Shown: piece after piece, positions 52,687 through 61,335 of the stretch | Position numbering within the stretch: the first letter of the stretch is position 1 | Layout: each line of letters opens with the position of its first letter | Virus record (IMG/VR): IMGVR_UViG_3300042888_000791 | Location: 1 to 61,756 of that record | DNA: 61,756 bases | Direction: 5' to 3' (one strand) | Source of the DNA: a virus | The notes under the pieces: model-generated | Told to the model about the DNA's origin: nothing | Seen by the model: only the letters and a program-made list of their open reading frames with translations | Database searches by the model: none | Program-made: the position numbers and the translations under genes

Positions 52687-52986
52687 ATGATAAATTATAC
52701 TTGGAAATTTAATGCTTTTGATTGTACGCCTGATAAAGTAGTAACTTCAATACATTGGAGATACAAAGGAGTAAATGAAAATAACACTTCTTATGAAACT
52801 TATGGAGTAATAGGAGTTGGATTACCTGACTATGAAAATTTTACAGATTTTGAAAATTTAACTTATGAACAAGTTTGTAGTTGGATAGAAAATTTAGTTG
52901 ATGTAGAAATAATGCAAAATAATATATCTGAACAAATAGCACTTTTAGAACAACCAAAAACTATAACTTTAAATCCACCTTTTTAA
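52687..52986 (+). CDS. Conserved small phage protein of the MIxYTW type, 99 aa
   Basis: The N-terminal pattern (MINYTWKFNAFDCTPDKVVT, then IHWRYKG) and later GVIGVGLPDYENFTDFENLT with a helix containing EQVCSWIENLVD match a small protein found near tail-fibre genes in many marine and Bacteroidetes phages (DUF7936-like, from memory). Its function is not established; fibre assembly or chaperone roles are guesses. It is acidic, has no membrane segment and ends in a Pro-rich tail. It closes the first fibre transcript before a promoter-like element. Confidence 0.6.
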   Translation: MINYTWKFNAFDCTPDKVVTSIHWRYKGVNENNTSYETYGVIGVGLPDYENFTDFENLTYEQVCSWIENLVDVEIMQNNISEQIALLEQPKTITLNPPF

Positions 52987-53033
52987 TATTAAAAAATATT
53001 AAAAATATATAAGTAAAACAAAATAATTATTAA

Positions 53034-53042
53034 TACATTTGT
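53034..53042 (+). promoter_or_regulatory. Promoter -7 element before the second fibre block
   Basis: TACATTTGT exactly fits TAnnTTTGY, 20 bases upstream of the next ATG and within the only gap (76 bases) of this region. No good TTTG stands 20-21 bases upstream, so the call rests on the -7 element alone. Confidence 0.4.
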
Positions 53043-53062
53043 ATAATTAAAATAAAAACATT

Positions 53063-53620
53063 ATGGCAATACCCTCAAAACAAATCGGATGGAGCAATGA
53101 ATCAAACCTATTATGGCAAGTTGCTAAAGAAATAGAATATTTAACTAGAGCAACTACTAATGTAACGGTAACAAATACTATTGCAAATCCTGTACCTGTT
53201 TCTGGTCCTCTAACAGATACACAATTAAGAGCCACCCCTGTACCAATATCTCCAAGACCAAATACTACTGGTTCTAATGGAACTACACCTTATAAATTAA
53301 CATCTTTAGCTAGTACTAATGCTAATGTAGTTAAAGCTAGTGGAGGTAACTTATATTCTATTGTAGCTATCGGACTTACATCTACTGTGAGATATTTAAA
53401 ATTCTATAATAAAGCATCTGCTCCTACTGTTGGAACTGATATACCTGTTATGACTATTCCAGTTCCAGCTAACTTACAAGGTGCTGGTATTGCTATTCCG
53501 TTTTCTATGGGAGTTAATTTTTCTTTAGGAATTGCTATTGCTATAACAAGTGGTGTTGCTGATACAGACACTGGTGTTATTGGTGCTGGAGATGTAGTTA
53601 TAAACTTAACCTATGCTTAA
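53063..53620 (+). CDS. Virion surface beta-domain protein, 185 aa
   Basis: The N-terminal 40 residues are helical (SNESNLLWQVAKEIEYLTRA) and look like an anchor. A Pro/Val/Thr-rich stalk follows. Residues about 85-185 form a beta domain (KASGGNLYSIVAIGLTSTVR, YLKFYNKASAPTVGTDIPVM, and SLGIAIAITSGVADTDTGVI), a pattern common in phage decoration or fibre proteins. No enzyme motif is seen. It is the first gene after the -7 promoter element and leads the run of fibre-like genes, so it is probably an appendage or decoration protein. Confidence 0.65.
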   Translation: MAIPSKQIGWSNESNLLWQVAKEIEYLTRATTNVTVTNTIANPVPVSGPLTDTQLRATPVPISPRPNTTGSNGTTPYKLTSLASTNANVVKASGGNLYSIVAIGLTSTVRYLKFYNKASAPTVGTDIPVMTIPVPANLQGAGIAIPFSMGVNFSLGIAIAITSGVADTDTGVIGAGDVVINLTYA

Positions 53621-53622
53621 TT

Positions 53623-53778
53623 ATGTTAACATTATTAAATTGTGGTCAAGGACAACAAAATACAATTAGTGTATTTGCTTTAATTGAAGCTTTTAAAATA
53701 AGAGTATTTGGACTTACTGGTACATATTCAGCAGAGGCTTGTCAAACAGCCACATTGAACGCTTTAAACAATATATAA
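53623..53778 (+). CDS. Small protein between fibre genes, 51 aa
   Basis: ATG at 53623 is two bases after the upstream stop. The frame ends at 53776-53778, directly touching the next ATG at 53779. The product begins MLTLLNCGQGQQNTISVFAL and ends in a helix with AEACQTATLNALNNI. It is neutral to slightly hydrophobic and has two cysteines. No family is recognised. The zero-base spacing to the large fibre gene suggests coupled translation and perhaps an assembly role. Confidence 0.5.
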   Translation: MLTLLNCGQGQQNTISVFALIEAFKIRVFGLTGTYSAEACQTATLNALNNI

Positions 53779-55605
53779 ATGAGTTTATTATCACAAGCAT
53801 CTTTAGTGATGACACCAAATGCTATTAAGGAGAGCAAAATCTATTCTATTATACCTACTAATGGTAATGGAGATGCAGATTTTACAAGAGGCACACTTGC
53901 AAGTAGTACATTAAGTGGTGCTAATGGATTAATTGAACTTGTTCCTTATAATTTATTATTAGTTAGTGAACGATTTAATGATGGAAATTGGATAAAACAA
54001 GGCATTGCTACAGTAATTCCAAATGCTATAAATTCTCCAAATTTAACTCTAACTGCTGATAAAATAGTTGAAGATACAACTAATGCTAATCATAGAGTTT
54101 ACCAAACAACTCCTGCTTTTACAACAGCAATTACAGTTACTTTTTCTATTTATGCAAAAGCTGGAGAAAGAAATTGGATGCGTTTAGGTATTTTTGATGG
54201 AACATCAAAATATTGTTTTTTTGATTTAACAAATGGAACTATAGGAACATCTTCAGGGTTGATTTCTCAATCAATTACATTAGCTAATAATGGTTGGTAT
54301 AGATGTACTATTACTGCTGATGTAATTGCCGTTAATGTTCAATCACAAATTTATTTAGCTTTAAGTAATGGTGGTTTTGGGTATTTAGGAGATGGAACAA
54401 GTGGATTATATTTATGGGGCGCACAAACAGTTCAAGGTTCTGTACCAAAAGATTACTTTTTCACAACAGATAGATTGAATGTTCCAAGATTAAACTATGA
54501 AAGTTATGGAGGTTGTCCAAGTATTTTGTTAGAACCTCAAAGAACAAATTTATTATTAAATAGTGTTTGGGCTGGTGGAGGTACTATTCCTACGAGTTGG
54601 ACTGCTAATTTTGTAACTGGAACATCAACTCCTATTGCAAGTATAAAAAATCCAAATGTAACTGCTTATAGGTTTGTTACTACTTCTGCTCAAAGACAAG
54701 AATTTTTTCAAAATTTTTCATTTAGTTCTACACCTACAAATTCAATAACTTGTTTTAGCGTTTATGTAGAATCAGTTACTACTGCAATTATTGTTTCTCA
54801 ACTTATAAGAATAAATCCAACAGGTGCTGGAGCTGGAACAACTGTGTTTTTAAAAAACAATGTAGTAATAGCTAGTGGAACAAATATAGAAGCTGGAAAT
54901 ACTTATTCAATTCAATACACTGTTACAACATCAGATACTTTTCAATTTAGAGTGGGTAGTGGTGTTAGTAGTACTGTGGCTGGTAACTTTGTAATATCAA
55001 TGCCTCAAGTTGAACAAGGATTATTCGCAAGAACAGCTTATAGCACTTCATTTATACCAACTACAACTGGTAGTGTAACAAGAAATGCTGATGTGTTTAC
55101 AAGAAATAATTTATATGCAAATGGAATAATTACAGATATAGGTGGCACTTGGTTTTTAGAAATTAATAATAATTTAAGTTTAATTAGAGATGGTACTTTA
55201 CCTTCGGGAATATCTTTAGATGTAAATCCAGCTTTTTTTGATGATGGGTTTCTTATAAGAAATAATTTTAATGGTACTTCTGTAAGATTAGGAATTGAAG
55301 TAAGACAAGGAGGTAGTATTGTTACTTCTTATTCAACACAAGAAAATACAGTAAAAATTGGAATAAAATGGACTGGTTCTAATTTTGTTGGTTATGTAAA
55401 TGGTATTGCACAAATAGCTGGTTCATTTACACCTATACAAATGAACTATCTTACTGCAAAGGCAGATGATGTTCCAAAGTATATAAAATCAATGATGTTT
55501 TTTCCACTTCCATTAAGTAATTCAGAAATGGTTGCTTTAACATCATCAACTAATTATATATCATACGAAAATATGGCAATTAACTTAAACTACGTAATAC
55601 AATAA
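53779..55605 (+). CDS. Adhesin-like fibre with tandem carbohydrate-binding-like domains, 608 aa
   Basis: Residues about 55-225 form a jelly-roll-type domain: LLLVSERFNDGNWIKQG, TFSIYAKAGERNWMRLGIFD, NNGWYRCTITADV and SGLYLWGAQTVQGS. This is the layout of carbohydrate-binding modules in phage appendages. A second similar domain follows (LEPQRTNLLLNSVWAGGGTI onward). From residue about 420 a third region (FIPTTTGSVTRNADVFTRNN, then GGTWFLEINNNLSLIRDGT and IEVRQGGSIV) has a concanavalin-like character. The last part closely resembles the C-terminus of the next gene. A role in binding host or environmental glycans is inferred. Confidence 0.7.
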   Translation: MSLLSQASLVMTPNAIKESKIYSIIPTNGNGDADFTRGTLASSTLSGANGLIELVPYNLLLVSERFNDGNWIKQGIATVIPNAINSPNLTLTADKIVEDTTNANHRVYQTTPAFTTAITVTFSIYAKAGERNWMRLGIFDGTSKYCFFDLTNGTIGTSSGLISQSITLANNGWYRCTITADVIAVNVQSQIYLALSNGGFGYLGDGTSGLYLWGAQTVQGSVPKDYFFTTDRLNVPRLNYESYGGCPSILLEPQRTNLLLNSVWAGGGTIPTSWTANFVTGTSTPIASIKNPNVTAYRFVTTSAQRQEFFQNFSFSSTPTNSITCFSVYVESVTTAIIVSQLIRINPTGAGAGTTVFLKNNVVIASGTNIEAGNTYSIQYTVTTSDTFQFRVGSGVSSTVAGNFVISMPQVEQGLFARTAYSTSFIPTTTGSVTRNADVFTRNNLYANGIITDIGGTWFLEINNNLSLIRDGTLPSGISLDVNPAFFDDGFLIRNNFNGTSVRLGIEVRQGGSIVTSYSTQENTVKIGIKWTGSNFVGYVNGIAQIAGSFTPIQMNYLTAKADDVPKYIKSMMFFPLPLSNSEMVALTSSTNYISYENMAINLNYVIQ

Positions 55606-55609
55606 TAAA

Positions 55610-56860
55610 ATGGCAGACGCAAGTTTACAAATAGGAAATGGCAATTGGGCAGTAAAGACTTCTCTCTTATTAGGGTATAACATTGTTTCTAATCGTTATA
55701 ACCCAATAGAAATTGGTGTAACAAGAGAAACAACAGGTTCAAGAACAAATCAAGCTGGAATTATTGATTATAAAGATAATAACATAGCAAGGATAAATTA
55801 TGAAGGAGGAGTTGGTAGTTTATTGTTAGAACCACAAAGGACTAATTTAGTTTTACAGAGTGAAGCATTTGATACAGTTAGTTGGACTAAAATTGCAACA
55901 ACTATAACTGCTGATTCTATTGTTTCTCCAAGTGGAATTCAAAATGCTGATACAATTATAGCTAATGGAGTAAGTGGTTTTCATTATATATATAATTCTG
56001 CAACTGTTTCATCTGGAATAACATACAGTATTAGTGTATACGCAAAAAAAGGTACAAATAATTTTATACAATTAGCTGGAGGAACTATAGTTTATGGAAA
56101 TAATTTTTATGCAAATTTTGACTTAAACAATGGTTTAGTAGGTACTGTAGGTTCAACTGCAACCGCAAGTATTAAGTCAGTTGGGAATGGTTGGTATAGA
56201 TGTGTAATTACTGGGAATACAATATCAAATATTATAAATGATGCTTTTGCTGTTATAGGGATAGTATCATCAGCAACATCTGTAAGAGCTGAAGCAAATA
56301 TTTTAACAACAAATATATATCTTTGGGGCGCACAAATTGAACAAGGAGCTTATCCAACTTCATACATCCCAACTACTACTACAGCATTAACAAGAAACGC
56401 AGATACATTTACAAGAAATAACATTTACACAAATGGACTTATAACAAGTGCAGGTGGTACTTGGTTTGTTGAATTGAATAATAATCTTAATTTAATTAGG
56501 GATAACGGTTTAGGTTTTTTTTTAGACACTTCATCATCAGGAATTACAAATGGATTTATTATAAGAAGTAATACTGCTCTTTCATCAAGGCTAGTAGTTG
56601 AAGTTAGACAAGGTGGAAGTATAATTTCGACTACTGATGTATTGACTAATACGGTAAAAATAGCTATAAAATGGGATGGAACTTTAGCTAATGTATATGT
56701 GAATGGAGTAATAAGATTAACTAATATTCCTTTTACAACTACTTTGATGGAATTTTTAAATACAAATTCTTCAATTGGTATGCCTTATTACATAAAATCA
56801 ACAATGCTATTCCCTACTCCTTTAACTAATACAGAAATGATTAATTTAACAACTTTATAA
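55610..56860 (+). CDS. Paralogous adhesin-like fibre, 416 aa
   Basis: Aligns with the previous protein over most of its length but has one jelly-roll unit fewer: LLLEPQRTNLVLQSEAFDTV, SISVYAKKGTNNFIQLAGG, NGWYRCVITGN, NIYLWGAQIEQGAYP, then FTRNNIYTNGLITSAGGTWF and VEVRQGGSII. The shared C-terminal part makes the pair a tandem duplication that has since diverged. Alanine and other codons use more GCA/ACA than the large genes upstream, which may point to more recent arrival. It begins four bases after its neighbour. Glycan binding is inferred from the domain type. Confidence 0.7.
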   Translation: MADASLQIGNGNWAVKTSLLLGYNIVSNRYNPIEIGVTRETTGSRTNQAGIIDYKDNNIARINYEGGVGSLLLEPQRTNLVLQSEAFDTVSWTKIATTITADSIVSPSGIQNADTIIANGVSGFHYIYNSATVSSGITYSISVYAKKGTNNFIQLAGGTIVYGNNFYANFDLNNGLVGTVGSTATASIKSVGNGWYRCVITGNTISNIINDAFAVIGIVSSATSVRAEANILTTNIYLWGAQIEQGAYPTSYIPTTTTALTRNADTFTRNNIYTNGLITSAGGTWFVELNNNLNLIRDNGLGFFLDTSSSGITNGFIIRSNTALSSRLVVEVRQGGSIISTTDVLTNTVKIAIKWDGTLANVYVNGVIRLTNIPFTTTLMEFLNTNSSIGMPYYIKSTMLFPTPLTNTEMINLTTL

Positions 56861-56861
56861 A

Positions 56862-57149
56862 ATGATTTACAAACTTAAATACGCAGACAAAAAAACTGCA
56901 ATATCTGATTTACTAGACAAAGGAGTTTATGTAATGCAAACAATTGATGAAGAAGAAGTCCTATCTTTCGGAGAGGGTATTCACGCAATTGTAGAACTTG
57001 GTAAAATTGTTATTAACCAACCTACCGAAGAAATTAAGCCTATATTTGCAGAGGGGTATCATTACGATGTTATGTCTGAACAAGAAATTGATTTTAAAGA
57101 GAATGAAATAATAGTTAACAACCCAAAGCACGGATTTTTAGGGCATTAA
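56862..57149 (+). CDS. Small acidic protein downstream of the fibres, 95 aa
   Basis: Alternating strands and helices (KLKYADKKTAISDLLDKGVY, then FGEGIHAIVELGKIVINQPT) with an acidic middle and the end NPKHGFLGH. The fold seems compact and soluble. It starts one base after the adhesin stop. Similar small genes follow phage fibre genes and sometimes encode assembly helpers, but I do not recognise the family. Confidence 0.55.
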   Translation: MIYKLKYADKKTAISDLLDKGVYVMQTIDEEEVLSFGEGIHAIVELGKIVINQPTEEIKPIFAEGYHYDVMSEQEIDFKENEIIVNNPKHGFLGH

Positions 57150-57179
57150 ATAAAAACAAAATTAAAACCAAACTACATT

Positions 57180-58196
57180 ATGAAAGAATTAAAGTTTATC
57201 CAAGCTTGCCCAAGCGACATTTATTATACATGGCAAGTAAATCTTTGGATGGAAAGTCTTAAAGAAATAGGACATTCAGACAAAGCAATTAATTTAATTT
57301 TTACTCCTAAAGGTAGAGAAAATAGAGATAAATGGAAACAAGTAGAAAACTTATATCCAGAAGCTGAATTTTACTTTTATGAAGATGAAGACCAATTAAG
57401 TAAATTAATAGGAATATATATTCCTGTGCTTAGACCATATGTTCTTTGGAAACATTTTAAATTACACCCAGAATTAAGTGAAAAAGCTATTTTCTACTGT
57501 GATTCTGACATTTTGTTTATGAAAGATTTTAATGTAGATCAATTCTTAAATGATGATATTAATTATTTATCAAACACAAATAGTTATATTAATGCTAAGT
57601 ATTTTGATAGTAAAATTAATCAAGTGTTACCAGAAAAACTAGAAGAATATAAAACTAGAGACATTCTTGCAGAAATAGCAAGTGTTATAGGTATAAGTAG
57701 AGAAGTTTGTGAGACTAATAATGATCATTCAGGAGGAGCACAATATTTATTAAAAAATGTAGATGGTGCTTTTTGGAGTAAAGTGATGAATGATTGTATT
57801 CTTATAAGAACTTATTTACTAAAAATAAACAGAGAGTTTTTTAAAGATGAAAATTCAGGATTTCAAAGTTGGTGTGCTGATATGTGGGCTGTTTTATGGA
57901 ATATTTGGTTAAGAGATCAAGAAACAAAAGTGGTTCCTGAATTAAATTTTGCTTGGGCCACAGATCCAATAATAAAATTAGATACACATACCATCTTTCA
58001 TAATGCAGGAATAGTTTCTGAAACAGGAAATGGTTATCCAGCTTTTTATAAAGGCAAATATCATATGGGAACAGATCCTACAAAAGATTCTTACTTAGAT
58101 GTTATTCTTAATAATGAAATATCACAAAAGTTTTGTACGTGGTTTTATGCCACTAAATTAAATGAAATTAAAAATAAATATAAATTAAATTATTAA
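57180..58196 (+). CDS. Glycosyltransferase-like protein (GT-A type), 338 aa
   Basis: The N-terminal half has the alternating strand/helix pattern of a nucleotide-sugar binding fold, with KFIQACPSDIYYTWQVNLWM at the start and the metal-binding DxD motif in IFYCDSDILFMKDF (D108, D110). Later conserved-looking parts are NNDHSGGAQYLLKNVDGAFW, WCADMWAVLWNIWL and a C-terminal HTIFHNAG, which resemble acceptor-side and closing motifs of GT8-like transferases. No membrane segment is present. It stands among fibre genes, so it might decorate virion proteins or host glycans. The donor and acceptor are unknown. Confidence 0.65.
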   Translation: MKELKFIQACPSDIYYTWQVNLWMESLKEIGHSDKAINLIFTPKGRENRDKWKQVENLYPEAEFYFYEDEDQLSKLIGIYIPVLRPYVLWKHFKLHPELSEKAIFYCDSDILFMKDFNVDQFLNDDINYLSNTNSYINAKYFDSKINQVLPEKLEEYKTRDILAEIASVIGISREVCETNNDHSGGAQYLLKNVDGAFWSKVMNDCILIRTYLLKINREFFKDENSGFQSWCADMWAVLWNIWLRDQETKVVPELNFAWATDPIIKLDTHTIFHNAGIVSETGNGYPAFYKGKYHMGTDPTKDSYLDVILNNEISQKFCTWFYATKLNEIKNKYKLNY

Positions 58197-58214
58197 TAAA
58201 TAAATATAAATATT

Positions 58215-58625
58215 ATGACACCAAACAAACGTGACTTAAAAGCGTATTCTCGCTTTGATGGAACTGGAAGAATAGTTCCAGGAAGTACTGTACTTAGACG
58301 TAACAAACCTAGAGTAGGTAAATGGATTGAAATGCAAACATATGAATGTTGTAATGATGTTACATTGTTATATACTGTTTCTTCCCCAACAATTACTGAT
58401 GTATCAGTAAGACTTTTCTGTAATGGTACAGAAATAAATTACTTATATACAGCTAGTGATTCAACTACTATTGCATCATTGATTAATATATTAAATAATA
58501 CATTTAATGTATTAGGAGTATTTACAAATCCTAGTGGTAACATTATTCAATTAGTAATGTCTGGAGCACAAAAAGCAGCATTATGTCCTGTAGGTACATT
58601 AACTTTTACTGTTATAGCTGATTAA
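58215..58625 (+). CDS. Small two-part protein (RFDGTGRIV module), 136 aa
   Basis: Residues 1-46 are a compact module with RFDGTGRIVPGSTVLRRNKP and WIEMQTYECCN. Residues 47-136 are a beta-rich domain (VSVRLFCNGTEINYLYTASD, ending GTLTFTVIAD). The first module recurs in the next gene, where it is followed by threonines instead. The module therefore appears to be an anchor with exchangeable C-terminal parts. The function is unknown; the neighbouring genes encode fibres and a glycosyltransferase-like protein. Confidence 0.6.
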   Translation: MTPNKRDLKAYSRFDGTGRIVPGSTVLRRNKPRVGKWIEMQTYECCNDVTLLYTVSSPTITDVSVRLFCNGTEINYLYTASDSTTIASLINILNNTFNVLGVFTNPSGNIIQLVMSGAQKAALCPVGTLTFTVIAD

Positions 58626-58634
58626 AACAAATAT

Positions 58635-58811
58635 ATGTCAAATACAACAACTTTAAAAGCTTTTGTTAGATTTGATGGGTCTGGACGTATAGTTGCAGGA
58701 AGCTTAATTCTTAGAAAGAATAAGCCAAAAATAGGTAGGTGGAAAGAGATTACAACATATGAGTGTTGTAATCCTACCACTACCACCACCACTACAGAAC
58801 ATTTATTGTAA
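58635..58811 (+). CDS. Truncated paralogue of the RFDGxGRIV module with poly-Thr end, 58 aa
   Basis: ATG at 58635, TAA at 58809-58811. The first 45 residues repeat the upstream module (AFVRFDGSGRIVAGSLILRK, then WKEITTYECCN), and then P, seven threonines and EHLL-stop follow. The domain found after TYECCN in the upstream protein is missing. This is the clearest case in the window of a module directly terminated by a Thr tract. It may be an acceptor left open for exchange or a short displayed peptide. The frame is not broken and the upstream spacing of nine bases is normal, so I treat it as a real gene. Confidence 0.6.
   Translation: MSNTTTLKAFVRFDGSGRIVAGSLILRKNKPKIGRWKEITTYECCNPTTTTTTTEHLL
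58776..58796 (+). repeat. Poly-Thr tract L near C-terminus
   Basis: Seven in-frame ACC/ACT/ACA codons after CCNP and before EHLL-stop. Confidence 0.9.
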
Positions 58812-58835
58812 TAACTGATATAAAAAATAAACAAA

Positions 58836-59255
58836 ATGGCATTAAAATCCCTATTTCCTGAAGAAATGATGGAATCAAAAGGAAGTTCTAGCCTTACACT
58901 AGAAAGCATAGCAGGAAAGCTAACATACTTCCATGAACAATTACATTTATTACATTGGCAAACTAGTTCATATGCAGAGCACCAAGCTCTTGGTGGATTA
59001 TATGATTATGTACATGATTTTAAAGATGAAGTGGTAGAAAAAATAATGGGTTATACAGGAAAAAAACCTAGAGCTTTTAAAATAGAACCTCTATCTGATA
59101 ATGCAGATTGTAAAGGTGTAGTAGTAGCATTAATATCTTTTGCTAGCCAACTAGAAGAATTTGCAGAAGCTAATAATATGCCAGATATTGAAAATATTTC
59201 TCAATCATTATCTGGAGAAGCAGCTAAAACTAAATTTTTATTAACATTATCATAA
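58836..59255 (+). CDS. Ferritin-like small protein, 139 aa
   Basis: An all-helical protein. The helix KLTYFHEQLHLLHWQTSSYA followed by EHQALGGLYDYVHDFKDEVV carries the H...HW...EH...D spacing typical of Dps/ferritin-like four-helix bundles that bind metal. Similar small proteins occur in many phages (DUF5856-like, from memory). The last helix ends AAKTKFLLTLS. Possible roles are protection of DNA from iron-driven oxidation or a structural function; the sequence alone does not decide. It sits between the truncated module gene and a 95-codon gene whose ATG follows its stop directly. Confidence 0.65.
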   Translation: MALKSLFPEEMMESKGSSSLTLESIAGKLTYFHEQLHLLHWQTSSYAEHQALGGLYDYVHDFKDEVVEKIMGYTGKKPRAFKIEPLSDNADCKGVVVALISFASQLEEFAEANNMPDIENISQSLSGEAAKTKFLLTLS

Positions 59256-59543
59256 ATGCTAATAAATAAAAGATTTTTTCCTAAAATAATGTTAGATAAT
59301 GATATTATTTATTTAGCTCACTTAGAGGGAGTAATAGATTCTGTTGATGAGTTATCTAGTATGGAAATTACTAAAAATAATGAATCTTATAGATTTAGGC
59401 TAGCACCTAGTCTTCCTAAATATATACCAATGCTTTTAGAAGAAATACTAAAGTTGCATAATTTATTTAGAATCAAACTTGATCTCAGTAAATCAATAAA
59501 AACTTCTGGAACAATTGTATTTGAAATAAATTTAAACAAATAA
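59256..59543 (+). CDS. Small uncharacterised protein, 95 aa
   Basis: Begins at the base after the ferritin-like gene's stop. The N-terminus has MLINKRFFPKIMLDNDIIYL, the middle is helical (LAPSLPKYIPMLLEEILKLH), and it ends in a beta strand (SGTIVFEINLNK). Basic and soluble, with no motif recognised. Zero-base spacing suggests it is co-translated with the ferritin-like protein. Confidence 0.5.
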   Translation: MLINKRFFPKIMLDNDIIYLAHLEGVIDSVDELSSMEITKNNESYRFRLAPSLPKYIPMLLEEILKLHNLFRIKLDLSKSIKTSGTIVFEINLNK

Positions 59544-59547
59544 TATT

Positions 59548-60363
59548 ATGCCTACATTTATAAAAACAGGGTTTTGGGAAAAAACTCAAAAAGGATTTGA
59601 TCATTGGTTAAATCTTGATTTATTCGTAGCACAAGCTGTGCCTACACCAAATTTACAACAAGTAACTGATACTGGATATATTACTACTACTGCTATCACT
59701 GTAGCAGCATTAAATTTAACAGACGTTAGTGCACCAGCATTAAAAGGATCTTTAGTATATAATAATCATATTTTAAATTTCTATAATGAAAATTCTGAAA
59801 GTATTACTACTGTAGATTCTGTTAATAGAATAAATGCTTTAGGGTTTGCTTCTGCATTAAATAATACTGGACAAGATGTAAATGCTTTTGGTGCTACAGC
59901 AGCTCAAGATAATAATGCAAATAATGTAAATGCTTTTGGAAGTGTTGCATGTGCCACTAATCAAGGAAATGATGTAAATGGTTTTGGTAATGGATCAGCT
60001 TACAATAATGTAGGAAGTAGTTTAAATGCTTTAGGAAATTCAGCTGCAAATATTAATAGTGGAAATTATGTAAATGCTTTAGGTAATAATTCAGCATATA
60101 ATAATACAGGAAATGATGTAAACGCATTTGGAAATACAGCTGCTTATAATAATGCAGGAGATAATGTAAATGCTTTTGGAAATGGAGCAGGAAATGATAA
60201 CTTACTTAGTGGTCAAACTATTTTTTCTAATGCATCTATACCAACTTATGCTGATCGTACTGCTGCAGCTTTAGCTATAACTATATTTGAAGGTGCTTCT
60301 CCTGGTTGTACTTATTTATACTATGATTTATCAAGAAATTATATATCAGCAATTATAACATAA
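59548..60363 (+). CDS. Beta-roll fibre with seven 16-residue repeats, 271 aa
   Basis: Residues 1-30 (MPTFIKTGFWEKTQKGFDHW, then LNLDLFV) are an anchor shared with the next gene. Residues 96-207 contain seven exact-length repeats of 16 residues such as NAFGNTAAYNNAGDNV, plus a partial eighth. The N-A-x-G wording is that of the left-handed beta-roll in YadA-type head domains, which trimerises. The C-terminal 50 residues (ITIFEGASPGCTYLYYDLSR) form a separate cap. It is probably a trimeric virion fibre. Function as an adhesin is inferred. Confidence 0.7.
   Translation: MPTFIKTGFWEKTQKGFDHWLNLDLFVAQAVPTPNLQQVTDTGYITTTAITVAALNLTDVSAPALKGSLVYNNHILNFYNENSESITTVDSVNRINALGFASALNNTGQDVNAFGATAAQDNNANNVNAFGSVACATNQGNDVNGFGNGSAYNNVGSSLNALGNSAANINSGNYVNALGNNSAYNNTGNDVNAFGNTAAYNNAGDNVNAFGNGAGNDNLLSGQTIFSNASIPTYADRTAAALAITIFEGASPGCTYLYYDLSRNYISAIIT
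59833..60192 (+). repeat. 48-base repeats encoding a beta-roll
   Basis: Seven in-frame units of 48 bases (59833-60168) and half of an eighth. The protein unit is N-A/G-F/L-G followed by 12 polar/small residues ending in V or L. Confidence 0.9.
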
Positions 60364-60373
60364 ATAATTAAAT

Positions 60374-61333
60374 ATGGCAACATTTATTAAAGCAGGTTTT
60401 TGGGAACAATTATGTAAACCTTGTACAGGATACAAGGGATGGCTTAATTTAGATAAGTTTGTAAAAGATATTGCAGGAGAAGGTATAGTGGGTCCACAAG
60501 GACCCCAAGGACCTCAGGGTGTTCAAGGAATGCAAGGAGTACAAGGAGATACTGGTCCACAAGGAACAGCTGGAAATTCTGTAACAATATTAGGATCAGT
60601 TGCTGATTATGCAGCTTTTTTAGCTGGTCCTGGTAGTTCTCCTGGAGCTAATATAGGTGATGCATGGATTTTATTATCTGATGGATCACTAATGAGTTGG
60701 AATGGTACAGTTTGGTTTGATGCAGGAGATATAAAAGGACCTCCTGGTGACCAAGGTCCACAAGGAGAACAAGGTGTGCAAGGTGTACAGGGAATACAAG
60801 GTGTGCAAGGACCAACAGGTCTTACTGGATTATTTGCTCAAACTGCTGATGGAGGTCCTGTAACTGCTACAACAGTAGAAACAACAATAATAGGCCCTGG
60901 GGTAGGTACATTAACTGTACCTGCAAATGGATTTCAAATAGGAGATAGTTTTGCATGTGCATTAGATGGTATAATCACTTGTTTAGGTTCAGCAACATTA
61001 CATGTGCGTGTTAGAACATTAGCTGGAGTGCTTTTAGCTGATACAGGTATAATTGCTATGGAAGCTACAACTAATAAGTCTTGGTTAATAAATTTATATT
61101 TTACAATAAGAACATTAGGAGGAGCAGGTGTTGCATCAATATCATCAGGAGGATTGTTTTCTTATATTAAAAATTCAGGAACTAATTTTGAAGGATATGT
61201 ATTAAGCACACTTAATAATACAACATTTAATACAACTATTGACAATACACTCGTAGTTACTATGCAATGGAATACCACAAGCGCAGGTAATTCAATTCTT
61301 TCAAGAAACTTTACGCTTACAAAATTATATTAA
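60374..61333 (+). CDS. Collagen-like fibre protein, 319 aa
   Basis: The N-terminal anchor ([13 protein letters not shown], then [10 protein letters not shown]) matches the previous gene. Two collagen-like runs of G-x-Q/x triplets follow at about residues 37-69 ([20 protein letters not shown]) and 118-152 ([20 protein letters not shown]). A globular insert between them has [20 protein letters not shown], a phage tail-type pattern. The C-terminal 165 residues form a beta-jelly-roll-like tip. Collagen triplets trimerise in phage fibres, so this should be a trimeric fibre using the same docking site as the beta-roll protein. Confidence 0.75.
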   Translation: MATFIKAGFWEQLCKPCTGYKGWLNLDKFVKDIAGEGIVGPQGPQGPQGVQGMQGVQGDTGPQGTAGNSVTILGSVADYAAFLAGPGSSPGANIGDAWILLSDGSLMSWNGTVWFDAGDIKGPPGDQGPQGEQGVQGVQGIQGVQGPTGLTGLFAQTADGGPVTATTVETTIIGPGVGTLTVPANGFQIGDSFACALDGIITCLGSATLHVRVRTLAGVLLADTGIIAMEATTNKSWLINLYFTIRTLGGAGVASISSGGLFSYIKNSGTNFEGYVLSTLNNTTFNTTIDNTLVVTMQWNTTSAGNSILSRNFTLTKLY

Positions 61334-61335
61334 AA

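Noticed and set aside
59833-60192. CRISPR-like regular repeats
   Set aside because: The 48-base periodicity is in frame and encodes 16-residue protein repeats; there are no identical repeats with unique spacers.
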